The translations under genes were made by a program, and so were the position numbers. From contig ONUF01000017.1 of NCBI GenBank assembly GCA_900321005.1, positions 1 to 45,855 on the forward strand: 45,855 bases of DNA. Direction: 5' to 3'. The DNA is from an uncultured Bacteroidales bacterium. Lineage in GTDB: Bacteria > Bacteroidota > Bacteroidia > Bacteroidales > Paludibacteraceae. Of the stretch, positions 24,138-32,381 are shown in pieces (the stretch's first letter is position 1; each line of letters starts with the position of its first letter). The notes beneath the pieces were generated by a model, which was given only the letters and a program-made list of their open reading frames with translations, did no database searches and was not told the DNA's origin.

Positions 24138-26995
24138 TACTTCTTCTTAAAAATAATATTTCCAGCACGTTTAATCATGTACGGAAGTATGCCGTCGAAC
24201 TTATTCTCGGAAGTGCGCATGATGCTGGCTTCCGGGTGCTCGCGATGCAGATGAATGGCGTCGAACGCGCACTTGGTGGTACAAATACCGCAACCGATAC
24301 AGCGGTTCTCATCCACGACCGATGCACCGCAACTGAGGCAGCGGGCAGTTTCTTTCTTCACCTGTTCTTCGGTCAACGTACCGTGGTATTCTTCGAATTT
24401 CGTCTTCGTCGGAATGACTCCCGGGTCTTGACGGCTGCTGTTATCGTATTGTTCCACAAGGATATCCTGCTTGTTCAGTTCGATGAAATCACGGCGGTTG
24501 CGACCAATGGTCATGTGTCCGTGTTGCACGAAGCGATGCAGGCTCTCCGCCGCTTCCTTGCCTGCGGCGATAGCGTCAATCGCAAACTTCGGACCGGTGA
24601 ACACATCACCGCCCACGAAGATATCGGGTTCGGCAGTCTGGTATGTCAGTTTGTCTGCTACCGGATATACGCCGCGGAAGAACTCCACTTTCGTATCTTT
24701 GAGCAGGTCTTTGAGAACGACGGTCTGACCGATAGCAAAAATCACCAAGTCCGCCTCCAGCGTAATCGTCTCGTTCTCATCGAACTTCGGTGCAAAACGA
24801 TGCTCTGCATCAAATACCGACACGCAGCGTTTGAACTTTATTCCTGCTACTTGGGAGACTCCCTTCCCTTTAGAGGAGGGCTGGGGTGAGGCTATTACTT
24901 CCATAGGTCCCCATCCCGGGTTGATGATTACACCATCTTCTCGCGCTTCCATCCGTTCCTCCAGCGATGCCGGCATGATATCTTCGGTCTCCAGCGACAG
25001 CATCGTCACTTCGCTTGCGCCGCTGCGTTTTGCCACACGCGCTGCATCGATAGCTACGTTTCCGCCACCGACAACAACGACTTTTCCGCTGATCTTCTTG
25101 TCGCCGCAATTTGCCTCATGCAGGAAATCAATCGCGGTCATTGTGCCCTCCAAATCCTCTCCCGGAATACCCGGCAGGCGGCCGCCCTGGCAACCGATAG
25201 CCACATAGAAACCTTTATAACCCTGCTCGCGCAACTGGGCTATCGTGATGTCCTTGCCCACTTCCACGCCGGTCTTTATCTCCACACCTATCTCGCGCAT
25301 GATATCAATCTCGGCTTTGATGATGTCCTTGTCGAGTTTGTAGGACGGTATGCCGTATCGGAGCATACCGCCGGGTTCGGCATTGCGTTCGAACACAGTA
25401 GGCTTGTACCCCATCGTCGCTAAATAGTACGCGCAACTCAGACCCGCAGGTCCGCCACCGATGATGGCGATTTTCTCTTCCCAACGCTCCTGTACGTTCG
25501 AGCAGATATTAACCTCCGGCACAAAACGCGTCTCGGCATGCAGGTCTTTCTCAGCGATGAATTTCTTCACGGCATCGATTGCAACCGCGCGATCAATCGT
25601 GCCGCGGGTACAAGCGTCCTCACAACGGCGGTTACAGATTCGTCCGCATACTGCCGGGAACGGGTTCTCGCGTTTGATCAGTTCCAACGCCTCGGTGTAT
25701 TTGCCTTCTGCGGCTTTCTTCAAATAGCCCTGCACGGCGATATGTGCCGGACATGCGGTCTTACAAGGCGCCGTTCCGGTCGGGTAGCAGTTGATCCGGT
25801 TCTTGTCGCGGTAGTCTTCCGTCCATTTGTCTTCGCCCCATTTGGTTGCGTCCGGCAACTCCTGTTTCGGGTAGGTCTGCGGACCATGTTTGGTACATAG
25901 TTTCTGACCCAACTTAACCGCTCCTGCCGGACAATACTCCACACATCGACCGCACGCCACACAGTTCTTCGGATCCACTTCCGCTACATACGCGCTACGC
26001 GACATATTAGGTGTATTGAAGAGTTGCGATGTACGAAGTGCGTTACAAATCTTCACATTACAATTACAAATCGCAAAGATCTTACCCTCGCCATCGATAT
26101 TCGTTACTTGGTGTACAAATCCGTGGTCTTCGGCTTTTTTGAGGATCGCCATCGCCTCGTCGTACGTAATATCGTGTCCGCGACCTGTCTCACGCAAGTA
26201 ATCCGCCATATCACCCACACCGATACACCAATCGCGATAATCGTCCGCACAACCTTCATCCAATTTCTTGCGGCCGTAGCGGCACGAACAGATACCAACG
26301 CCGATATGTCCCTCGTATTTCTTGAGCCAGTAACTGATGTGCTCGATATCGACACTTTGGTTCTCCATGGAGATAGCTTTCTCCACCGGAATAACATGCA
26401 TACCAATACCGCTGCCGCCCATTGGAACCATCGGCGTGATCTTCTCCAAAGGCAGGAACGTCATGCGTTCGAAGAACATAGCCAACTCCGGATGACGATC
26501 CATCAGCTCGGTGTTCATGTTCGTATATTCGGCACTTCCCGGCACGAACATCGGCACCCAGTAGATACGATCCTCGCGGTTGAAGGTCGTACCTTTGTCC
26601 GACCCTTGACCGTTAGTATAGTGATCGCCGTAATCGTACTCTAACATGCCGAAATAAGCGAGTTTATCTAATAATTCGTCAAAACTCTTGTCGTCCGGCG
26701 TGTAGTGTTTCTTGGTGTTCATCTCATGCAACTGCGCGTACGTGTGATGCTTGCGTACCTTAAAGAAATTACCGGGCAGCATGTCCAGCAGCAGATCCAG
26801 CGACGCCTCACGGGTTACTGCATCCATCTCATCCTCGAAGATACACGCGAGCCCCCAATATTCCGGGGCATCGGTGGTCATCTTTATCTTTCCGGGAATA
26901 CGGTCCGTGACATGGCGGACGAACTTCAACAATTTCGGATTAGGGTTCTTGTCCCCTTTGTGTTTCGGGACAAACTTGTCTGACATTTGCGGCAT
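24137..26995 (-). CDS. Iron-sulfur/FAD pyridine-nucleotide oxidoreductase (GltD-like core, two ferredoxin domains)
   Basis: This 952-residue protein has an unrecognised N-terminal region (1-340) with a cysteine group around ICSCRYG and DWCIG. A ferredoxin-like domain (NCVACGRCVEYCPAGA, about 345-360) precedes a glutamate-synthase small-subunit-like core: its cysteine domain (CKTACP...CGRICNRRCEDAC), FAD site GGGPAGLSCAYYLA (about 510) and NAD(P) site VVGGGNVAIDAARVA (about 640). A second ferredoxin motif ends it (CIGCGICTTKCAFDA). It probably moves electrons between NAD(P)H and an iron-sulfur partner. A stretch reading SPQPSSKGKGVSQ (about 701-714) comes from a GC-rich micro-repeat (GAGGGCTGGGGTGAGG). 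An alternative start is ATG 26986. Confidence 0.88.
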   Translation of the reverse strand: MPQMSDKFVPKHKGDKNPNPKLLKFVRHVTDRIPGKIKMTTDAPEYWGLACIFEDEMDAVTREASLDLLLDMLPGNFFKVRKHHTYAQLHEMNTKKHYTPDDKSFDELLDKLAYFGMLEYDYGDHYTNGQGSDKGTTFNREDRIYWVPMFVPGSAEYTNMNTELMDRHPELAMFFERMTFLPLEKITPMVPMGGSGIGMHVIPVEKAISMENQSVDIEHISYWLKKYEGHIGVGICSCRYGRKKLDEGCADDYRDWCIGVGDMADYLRETGRGHDITYDEAMAILKKAEDHGFVHQVTNIDGEGKIFAICNCNVKICNALRTSQLFNTPNMSRSAYVAEVDPKNCVACGRCVEYCPAGAVKLGQKLCTKHGPQTYPKQELPDATKWGEDKWTEDYRDKNRINCYPTGTAPCKTACPAHIAVQGYLKKAAEGKYTEALELIKRENPFPAVCGRICNRRCEDACTRGTIDRAVAIDAVKKFIAEKDLHAETRFVPEVNICSNVQERWEEKIAIIGGGPAGLSCAYYLATMGYKPTVFERNAEPGGMLRYGIPSYKLDKDIIKAEIDIMREIGVEIKTGVEVGKDITIAQLREQGYKGFYVAIGCQGGRLPGIPGEDLEGTMTAIDFLHEANCGDKKISGKVVVVGGGNVAIDAARVAKRSGASEVTMLSLETEDIMPASLEERMEAREDGVIINPGWGPMEVIASPQPSSKGKGVSQVAGIKFKRCVSVFDAEHRFAPKFDENETITLEADLVIFAIGQTVVLKDLLKDTKVEFFRGVYPVADKLTYQTAEPDIFVGGDVFTGPKFAIDAIAAGKEAAESLHRFVQHGHMTIGRNRRDFIELNKQDILVEQYDNSSRQDPGVIPTKTKFEEYHGTLTEEQVKKETARCLSCGASVVDENRCIGCGICTTKCAFDAIHLHREHPEASIMRTSENKFDGILPYMIKRAGNIIFKKK

Positions 26996-27022
26996 GATAT
27001 AACGATTTAACGGTTTAACAGT

Positions 27023-27709
27023 TTAACGTTTCCATTCGGAAACCTCATTAAGCAGCCATTCGGCAAAAACATCCACGCCTTCTCCTGTTTTGGCGCAGAT
27101 AGGTATGACGGTCGCTTTCGGGTTACGCATGTGGATGTACTCCTTGCATTTCTCCATATCAAAATCGAAGTACGGCAGCACATCTATCTTATTGATTACC
27201 ACCACATCGCAAATGGAAAACATCAACGGATACTTGAGCGGTTTGTCATGTCCTTCCGGCACGGAGAGAATCATCGCGTTCTTCACAGCACCGGTGTCAA
27301 ACTCCGCTGGACATACCAAGTTCCCCACATTCTCCAGTATCACAAGGTCTGGACATTGTGAATTGTGCATTGTGAATTGTAAATTGCTAAGCCCTTGCTT
27401 CGTCATCTCCGCATCCAGATGGCACATACCGCCTGTATGCAACTGAATGGACTCCACGCCGGTGGCTTCCTTGATCTTGATCGCATCGACATCGCTGTCG
27501 ATATCCGCTTCCATGACGGCTATACGGATTTTGTCTTTAAGACGATTGATGGTCTGAATGAGGGTAGTCGTCTTGCCGCTTCCTGGCGAAGACATCAGAT
27601 TGAGCAAAAACACGCCCTTGGTCTTCAACTCACCGCGCAACTCATCCGCCGCACGGTCGTTATTCTCGAAGACACTCTTCTTAATCTCGATAATTTTAAC
27701 GTTTTCCAT
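27023..27709 (-). CDS. hypB: Hydrogenase nickel incorporation GTPase HypB
   Basis: This 228-residue GTPase drives nickel insertion. It has the P-loop SSPGSGKTT, the EADIDSDVDA block, the metal-site region QLHTGGMCHLDAEM, ENVGNLVCPAEFDTGA and the NKIDVL specificity motif. ATG 27709 is chosen because a promoter lies about 35 bases upstream and the protein then begins like other Bacteroidota HypB. Residues near 107-117 (NLQFTMHNSQC) are translated from a micro-repeat of the TTGTGAATTGTGCATT type, placed just before the conserved LVILENVGNLV strand. The gene is first in the operon leading to hypA and the DUF5692-like gene. Confidence 0.92.
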   Translation of the reverse strand: MENVKIIEIKKSVFENNDRAADELRGELKTKGVFLLNLMSSPGSGKTTTLIQTINRLKDKIRIAVMEADIDSDVDAIKIKEATGVESIQLHTGGMCHLDAEMTKQGLSNLQFTMHNSQCPDLVILENVGNLVCPAEFDTGAVKNAMILSVPEGHDKPLKYPLMFSICDVVVINKIDVLPYFDFDMEKCKEYIHMRNPKATVIPICAKTGEGVDVFAEWLLNEVSEWKR

Positions 27710-27742
27710 GGTATAAATTTCTACATATTTCGGAATCGACTG

Positions 27743-27773
27743 CAAAGATACAACAATTTTTTGACATACACAA
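27743..27773 (-). promoter_or_regulatory. Promoter of the hypB-hypA operon
   Basis: On the minus strand TTG at 27773-27771 followed by TGTATGTC, a 20-base spacer in total, and TATCTTTG at 27750-27743. Confidence 0.7.
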
Positions 27774-27865
27774 GAGTTGAGGGCATTTTGAGCGCAAATT
27801 GCTGTATGGCATAATTTTTGTAATGTTTTATTTGAAAAATTTTTAACAAACAAAAACATACTATT

Positions 27866-28300
27866 ATGAAGAAGAATTTATTTGTAGCGCTGCTGGCGCT
27901 GACATGCTCCTTCACAGCTTGTGCTAAGGACCAAGTGATCACTTATGACCAAGTTCCCGAACCCGCCAAGGCCATCGTGGCTGCCCATTTCGATGCTACG
28001 CAGGTTGCGTATGTCCTGTTAGATAAAGGACTTTTTGACGACGAATACGAAGTTCGTTTCAATGACGGCCGCACGATTGAGTTCAACAAGGCGGGCGAGT
28101 TACTGAAAGTGGATTGCAAACTGATGGAAGTGCCCTCTGCGCTGATTCCTGAACCCGTACAGGCCTACGTTAAAGCCAGCTTCCCAAACGCTTTCATCAC
28201 CGAGTGGGGCAAAGATGACCGCGGCTACAAAGCCGAACTGAACAACGGTCTCGACCTGAAGTTCAACCGCCAATTCGAGTTCGTCCGCATTGACGATTAA
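27866..28300 (+). CDS. PepSY-like domain lipoprotein
   Basis: This 144-residue protein starts with a lipoprotein signal peptide (MKKNLFVALLALTCSFTAC, Cys19 as lipidation site). Two PepSY-like halves follow, each with the pattern VP...I..HF or LIPEPVQAYVKASFP, then a strand block ending in NDGRTIEFNKAGE or NNGLDLKFNRQFE. Such proteins are periplasmic and common in Bacteroidota, with no proven role. It is divergent from hypB. Only a weak promoter (TTTG about 20 bases before TAATTTTTG near 27812) is visible. The next gene begins three bases after the stop. Confidence 0.88.
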   Translation: MKKNLFVALLALTCSFTACAKDQVITYDQVPEPAKAIVAAHFDATQVAYVLLDKGLFDDEYEVRFNDGRTIEFNKAGELLKVDCKLMEVPSALIPEPVQAYVKASFPNAFITEWGKDDRGYKAELNNGLDLKFNRQFEFVRIDD

Positions 28301-28303
28301 AAG

Positions 28304-29980
28304 ATGGATCTATTAGCTGTCATAACCGCCGTTCTAACGCTCTTGGCAGGCATCGGAGTTTTTCTGATTGCCTGCACCATGATGAGCAGTAACCTCGAAT
28401 CGGCTTCCTCCAAACGGCTCAAACGCCTCTTTGCTAAGACCGGCGACAATAAATGGCTCGGCGTGGCAATCGGCACTGTCGGCACCGCTGCTATCCAGAG
28501 TAGTGGTGCCATTACTGTGATGGTCATCGGTTTTGTGAACGTGGGGATCATGTCCCTCGCACAAGCGGCAACCATCATCTACGGCGCGAACATCGGTACG
28601 ACGGTCACGGCACAGTTGGTAGCCTTGGGTATGTTCGGCACCAACAGCATCTCCACCACCCTCATCTTCAGCGCTTTTGCAGGTATAGGCGCCTTCATCA
28701 TGCTCTTTACCAAAAGCGACGCGTGGAAGCAGGCAGGAGGTGTACTCACCGGCTTCGGAATGTTGTTTGTCGGCCTCAGTATGATGTCCAATGCCATGGA
28801 TGAGTTTGCAGCCTTGCACTCCGTCAAACTGTTCCTCGCTTCGATACGCAACCCGCTGCTCTTAGTGCTGATTGGCGCGGTCCTGACCGCCATCATCTAG
28901 TCTTCGTCCGTCATGACCTCTATCGCCATCACGATGGTCGTTACGGGGCTGGTGACGCTCGATCAGGGTATTTACCTCACGATGGGTAGTAACATCGGCT
29001 CGTGCGTGGTAGCGGTCATAGCAGGTCTGACCAGCGGAATAGCCGCCAAACGGACGGCAATGATCCATCTCATTTTCAACATCATGGGTGTTGTGCTCTT
29101 CCTGCTGATTGCCGGAGCAATGAGTCTGTTCACCGCCGGAGTATGGACCTTCGGTACGCTCTTCGAGCACCTTCTTCCGGCAGCGCCGCAACTCCAGTTG
29201 GCGATGTTCCACACCGTCTTTAATGTCTGCACGATGCTTGTAGCCCTGCCTCTCACCGGTGCATTGGTAGCGCTGGCTTGTAAGATCATCAAAGACCAGC
29301 CGCAGCCTGCCGAAGACAAGCCGCATCTCTATTTCCTCGACGAACAGATGCTCCGCACGCCGGTGGTAGCCGTACGACAACTCAAAACCGAGATTGAACA
29401 CATGGCGGAAATGGCGGTAGCCAATTTCAGCCGGTCAATACACATCGTCAAGACGCTTGACACCGGCGAGTTGGATGTCTTCAACAAGACCGAAGAAGAA
29501 CTCAACTTCCTCAACCGCGAACTCGTCCAGTACGCCGTGAAACTGTCGGACAAACAGCTCAACCGTTTTGACCACCAGTACCTGGCATCCACCATCCGCA
29601 CGGTCAGCGATCTGGAGCGTATAGGCGACTACGCGACGAATATCGTGGAGTACGCCGAGAGCCTGCAGCAACACGACGTGCGCTTCTCCGAATACGCAAT
29701 CAAAGAGATTGACCAGACGAACGACCTCATCGCCCAACTCTACGAGGCAACCATGCAGGCATACCACAAGATGGACATGGAAGCTCTTGGACGCGCTAAC
29801 CAGATAGAGGACGAGATTGACCGTCTGACCGATGAGATGGAGCGCAACCATATCCAGCGTCTCTCGTTGGGTATCTGCGAACCGCAAGCGGGCACCGAAT
29901 ATATCTCCCTTGCCCAGAACTCCGAACGTGTCGCCGACCACCTCATCAACGTCGCCAAAACCATCCGGCAACTGCAATAA
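28304..29980 (+). pseudogene. Na/Pi cotransporter family protein with PhoU-like tail, interrupted by an in-frame amber codon
   Basis: Two open stretches (28304-28900 and 28913-29980) are in the same frame and together give one normal-length protein of about 558 residues. The first half has the Na/Pi repeat with TAAIQSSGAITVMV. The second repeat reads TAII, amber, SSSVMTSIAITMV, so TAG (28898-28900) replaces the conserved Gln of the QSSS substrate motif; one C-to-T change of CAG explains it. The C-terminal roughly 210 residues form a PhoU-like helical domain. Unless the amber is suppressed or is a sequence error, the transporter is inactive, although the second half could start at ATG 28913. 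Confidence 0.85.
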
Positions 29981-30090
29981 GGACACTTGGGCAACTGCCC
30001 CACCCTCTGCGAAGAATGGTATAAGGCCTATATAGTTGAAGTTTTTGCGCTTGTTAGAGGCTTTTGTCTCCTGCTTACTAGAATCAAATA

Positions 30091-30127
30091 AATAAGAGAG
30101 GCACCCGATGGATGCCTCTCCTTATTA
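30091..30127. terminator. Bidirectional terminator hairpin
   Basis: GAGAGGCA (30096-30103) pairs with TGCCTCTC (30113-30120), and the arms extend as AATAA against TTATT with one bulged base. T-rich or A-rich sequence on both sides allows it to end the Na/Pi transcript (+) and the transcript coming from the DUF1295 operon (-). Confidence 0.75.
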
Positions 30128-30156
30128 TTACGCGTACACGCGTGGATTACCAAGCT

Positions 30157-30225
30157 GTGCCGAGCATGCGGAGGCCGCTTCTCTCGTTTGGCGGGAGAAC
30201 GCTCCGCCCTACGCAGGCACGGCAC
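30157..30225. repeat. Nested palindromic element at the break in an aldo/keto reductase
   Basis: A compound inverted repeat has outer arms GTGCCG (30157-30162) and CGGCAC (30220-30225), then GCGGAG/CTCCGC and TTCTC/GAGAA further in. It begins exactly where the reading frame of the aldo/keto reductase remnant stops resembling that family. It may be a small mobile palindrome. Confidence 0.55.
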
Positions 30226-30288
30226 CTGGAACACTCCGTATCCCAATACCGGCATCTCAACGCCGTTGTTCAGTTGGATGGTTTGCAT
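30220..30288 (-). pseudogene. Aldo/keto reductase, N-terminal fragment only
   Basis: From ATG 30288 the frame reads MQTIQLNNGVEMPVLGYGVF, the typical N-terminus of bacterial aldo/keto reductases of the 2,5-diketo-gluconate reductase type, and then passes into the palindromic element with no further family sequence. About 23 of roughly 280 residues remain. It follows the hypothetical gene at 30300-30959 by 11 bases on the same strand, so it was once the third gene of that operon. Confidence 0.75.
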
Positions 30289-30299
30289 AGTAGTGTATG

Positions 30300-30959
30300 T
30301 TATTGTTGTTTCGTTTCAGCAGTACAGCAAGTCCCGAACAGGCATTGCCGGAAGAGGGTCTTGGCGTCCTCGGCACCTATCATCCTGCTCACGGCGCGAT
30401 AGGTCGGACCGTCGTTAATCAGGCCCTCCACGTATACGCTGTTGCGCTCGTTCTTGACAGCACGGTCTATGTCCCGCGCCGTGGCGAAAAGGTCGATATA
30501 GGCTTTGAGCATCTGCTCCGCCATCACCTCCAACCGTGCGCCGTTGCCGGTCTTGCAGACGGTGGGCGGCAGTTTCAGGCGGTCGTACCATGCAGGGCGC
30601 ATCGTTTTGTCCTTCAGGTCGCTATATTGCTCTTTCACCGCCGTCATGGTACTCAGATCCACGCTGCCTACCAAGGTGTCGTAGGTCTCCAGCAGCAGGG
30701 TCTTGCGCCCGAAGGCGCTGATGAGGTCGTACGAAAAAAGCGGCATGTCTTTGGCGTAGGGCGTACAGATGAGCGTGTCCATCTTCATCAGACCGAACAA
30801 ACCGCGCATGCTCAGATGCGACACATGGGCGGTGTCGTTCCAGTCGTATGCCTCCAACTCGAACCGCATCCCCTTGCCGGAGAACGTCTGCCACGGCGTT
30901 ACGTCTTGGGGTGTCAAAGACCCCTTGGCGGCAAACCAATCAAGCTTTGAGCCATTCAT
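30300..30959 (-). CDS. Hypothetical cytoplasmic protein (219 aa)
   Basis: I do not recognise this 219-residue protein with confidence. It has no signal peptide or membrane helix, and has a central stretch MDTLICTPYAKDMPLFSYDLI followed by GRKTLLLETYDT. That pattern (a strand with PLFSYD and an acidic strand ending YDT) weakly recalls ferredoxin-dependent bilin reductases, which I mention only as a lead. It overlaps the end of the DUF1295 gene by 20 bases and precedes the aldo/keto reductase remnant, so it belongs to that operon. Confidence 0.6.
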   Translation of the reverse strand: MNGSKLDWFAAKGSLTPQDVTPWQTFSGKGMRFELEAYDWNDTAHVSHLSMRGLFGLMKMDTLICTPYAKDMPLFSYDLISAFGRKTLLLETYDTLVGSVDLSTMTAVKEQYSDLKDKTMRPAWYDRLKLPPTVCKTGNGARLEVMAEQMLKAYIDLFATARDIDRAVKNERNSVYVEGLINDGPTYRAVSRMIGAEDAKTLFRQCLFGTCCTAETKQQ

Positions 30960-31734
30960 ATTTTGCTACGGAATAAATAGGCAGTAATGGTATCAGGATA
31001 GGCGTTTTCTTCACATACGCCTGATATTCGGGGTCATTGCCATAGGCGGCGTTCTGACGCAGTTCCAGCCGGAGGGCGCCGCTGAACATCACAAACACGA
31101 TGCCTGCGTACCCTATTCCCACTATCAGCCACTGCCACCAGTTCAGCCCTGCGCCAATAGCACTGAGCAACGCACCCGTCCAGATGGTCACTTCGCCCAA
31201 ATAGTTCGGGCAGCGGACGATACGGTACAGACCGGTATCCACAAACCGCTTCGGGTTCTTTTTCTTGGCGGCACTCTTCTGCGCGTCACTGATACTCTCC
31301 AGCAAGATACCGCAAGCCACAACCGCCGCACCTATCCATGCCCATAACTCACTGTCGTGCGGGCCGTTCGCCAGCCGGAAAGCCACAGGGCTCACCTGTG
31401 CAACGTACAGCAGCGCGCAGAACAACCATATCATGATCATCACGCCGGCGGGCTTCTTGTCAGAATGACCCTCGCCATACAGAATCTTGCGGTACCCAAC
31501 CGCCTTGCGTTCGCGCACCAGCAGGTACGTTCCCAGCCGCACGCCGAAGATGAACAGCAGCACCAACATCGCCATCGTCGGCACCGTGAGATTCGCATGG
31601 TACATCACACCCATCGCCACCGCCAAAGCGGCAATGCCGTAACCATAACCGAGACTGAAGAAATACACGAAGTATTTCCACCCCACTGCGGAAACCGCCA
31701 TCGCCACCGCAAAAAGAATCAATAAATCCATCAT
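30940..31734 (-). CDS. DUF1295 / steroid 5-alpha-reductase-like membrane protein
   Basis: This protein of about 264 residues has six or more membrane helices. The family C-terminal signature is GLYRIVRCPNYLGEVTIWTGALLSAIG, followed by RLELRQNAAYGNDPEYQAYVKKTPILIPLLP. It shares the fold of steroid 5-alpha-reductases and isoprenylcysteine methyltransferases; the substrate is unknown. The start is set at ATG 31734 (a second ATG follows at once), because the longer frame runs into the promoter. It is the first gene of an operon with the 219-residue protein and the broken aldo/keto reductase. Confidence 0.85.
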   Translation of the reverse strand: MMDLLILFAVAMAVSAVGWKYFVYFFSLGYGYGIAALAVAMGVMYHANLTVPTMAMLVLLFIFGVRLGTYLLVRERKAVGYRKILYGEGHSDKKPAGVMIMIWLFCALLYVAQVSPVAFRLANGPHDSELWAWIGAAVVACGILLESISDAQKSAAKKKNPKRFVDTGLYRIVRCPNYLGEVTIWTGALLSAIGAGLNWWQWLIVGIGYAGIVFVMFSGALRLELRQNAAYGNDPEYQAYVKKTPILIPLLPIYSVAKYEWLKA

Positions 31735-31784
31735 AATTGTATTGTTTGTTTTATAATTAAGTTGTTGCTGCATTGTTTCTTTCT

Positions 31785-31831
31785 GCACGCAAACTGCGTG
31801 CAAAGATACTGCTTTTTTCGGACATATGCAA
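31785..31831 (-). promoter_or_regulatory. Promoter with hairpin at the transcription start (DUF1295 operon)
   Basis: On the minus strand TTG at 31831-31829 followed by CATATGTC, a 20-base spacer, and TATCTTTG at 31808-31801. A perfect inverted repeat GCACGC/GCGTGC (31785-31790 and 31796-31801) begins at the last base of the -7 box, where the transcript should start. The same palindrome is found at the same place in the restriction-modification promoter near 34048. Confidence 0.7.
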
Positions 31832-31881
31832 GTATTATGGCGGAAATTGAATTGGGGAATGTGGTTTTTGACCGTTTGGGG

Positions 31882-31904
31882 GGGCGAAAAAACGCCCGTT
31901 TTTT
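31882..31904 (+). terminator. Orphan terminator-like hairpin
   Basis: GGGCG (31882-31886), loop AAAAAA, CGCCC (31893-31897) and G then T6. No plus-strand gene precedes it in the window, so it may be left over from a lost gene at the border of the AbiE module. Confidence 0.6.
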
Positions 31905-31923
31905 CTCTCGGTCATCTCTCGGT
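31905..31923 (+). repeat. Left arm of a 19-bp inverted repeat around the AbiE genes
   Basis: CTCTCGGTCATCTCTCGGT is the exact reverse complement of the sequence at 33997-34015. The two arms enclose about 2.1 kb holding only the abiEi and abiEii genes and their promoter. Confidence 0.85.
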
Positions 31924-32291
31924 ATTAAGGAGTTCTTATTTCACTACGTTCAAACGATTATTCCTATGTTCGCTTTGCGAACTCGCGCGGCGTACTTACT
32001 CCTCATACCGTCCCCCGGACGCTATTTCGGTACGCCTGTTCCGCTTCATGTTTCGCTTCTGTAGCAAATGGCAGTTCCCGAAAAAGAGGCAGACGGGCGC
32101 GAAGCCGCTGCACAGGAGAATGGCACAGGGGCGGAAAGACTACCCTACGCACGCTCGGGCACGCAAATGGGGAATAAGGGACGCACAACGAAAGTTCCAT
32201 GGAAAAATCGCTGACGAAAAACTTTGAAACAAAGAAAATATCACAATTATCGCAAAAAATAAGTAAATATATCAAAATTATCATCAAAAAC

Positions 32292-32322
32292 TTGCACATA
32301 TCAAAAAAAAACTGTACTTTTG
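32292..32322 (+). promoter_or_regulatory. Promoter of the AbiE toxin-antitoxin operon
   Basis: TTG (32292-32294) followed by CACATATC and an A-rich spacer of 20 bases in total, then TACTTTTG at 32315-32322, about 60 bases before the abiEi ATG. Confidence 0.7.
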
Positions 32323-32381
32323 TGCCGTAAATGGAATTGTTAGAAAGCACTTTCTGTTTTCCTTTGCAACAAAAATGACAA

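Larger units (their letters stand above)
31832..32291. other. Gene-free stretch between the DUF1295 operon and the AbiE module
   Basis: No convincing gene is present in this stretch; the open frames lack family features and run through hairpin sequence. It holds an orphan terminator (31882-31904), one arm of the 19-bp inverted repeat (31905-31923), and a GTTCGC/GCGAAC hairpin near 31970-31984. It probably marks the left border of the defence island. Confidence 0.5.

Noticed and set aside
31762-32227. Overlapping plus-strand frames of 100 and 133 residues in the gap before AbiE
   Set aside because: They run through a promoter, a terminator hairpin and the inverted-repeat arm, start far from any ribosome-binding context and show no recognisable pattern.
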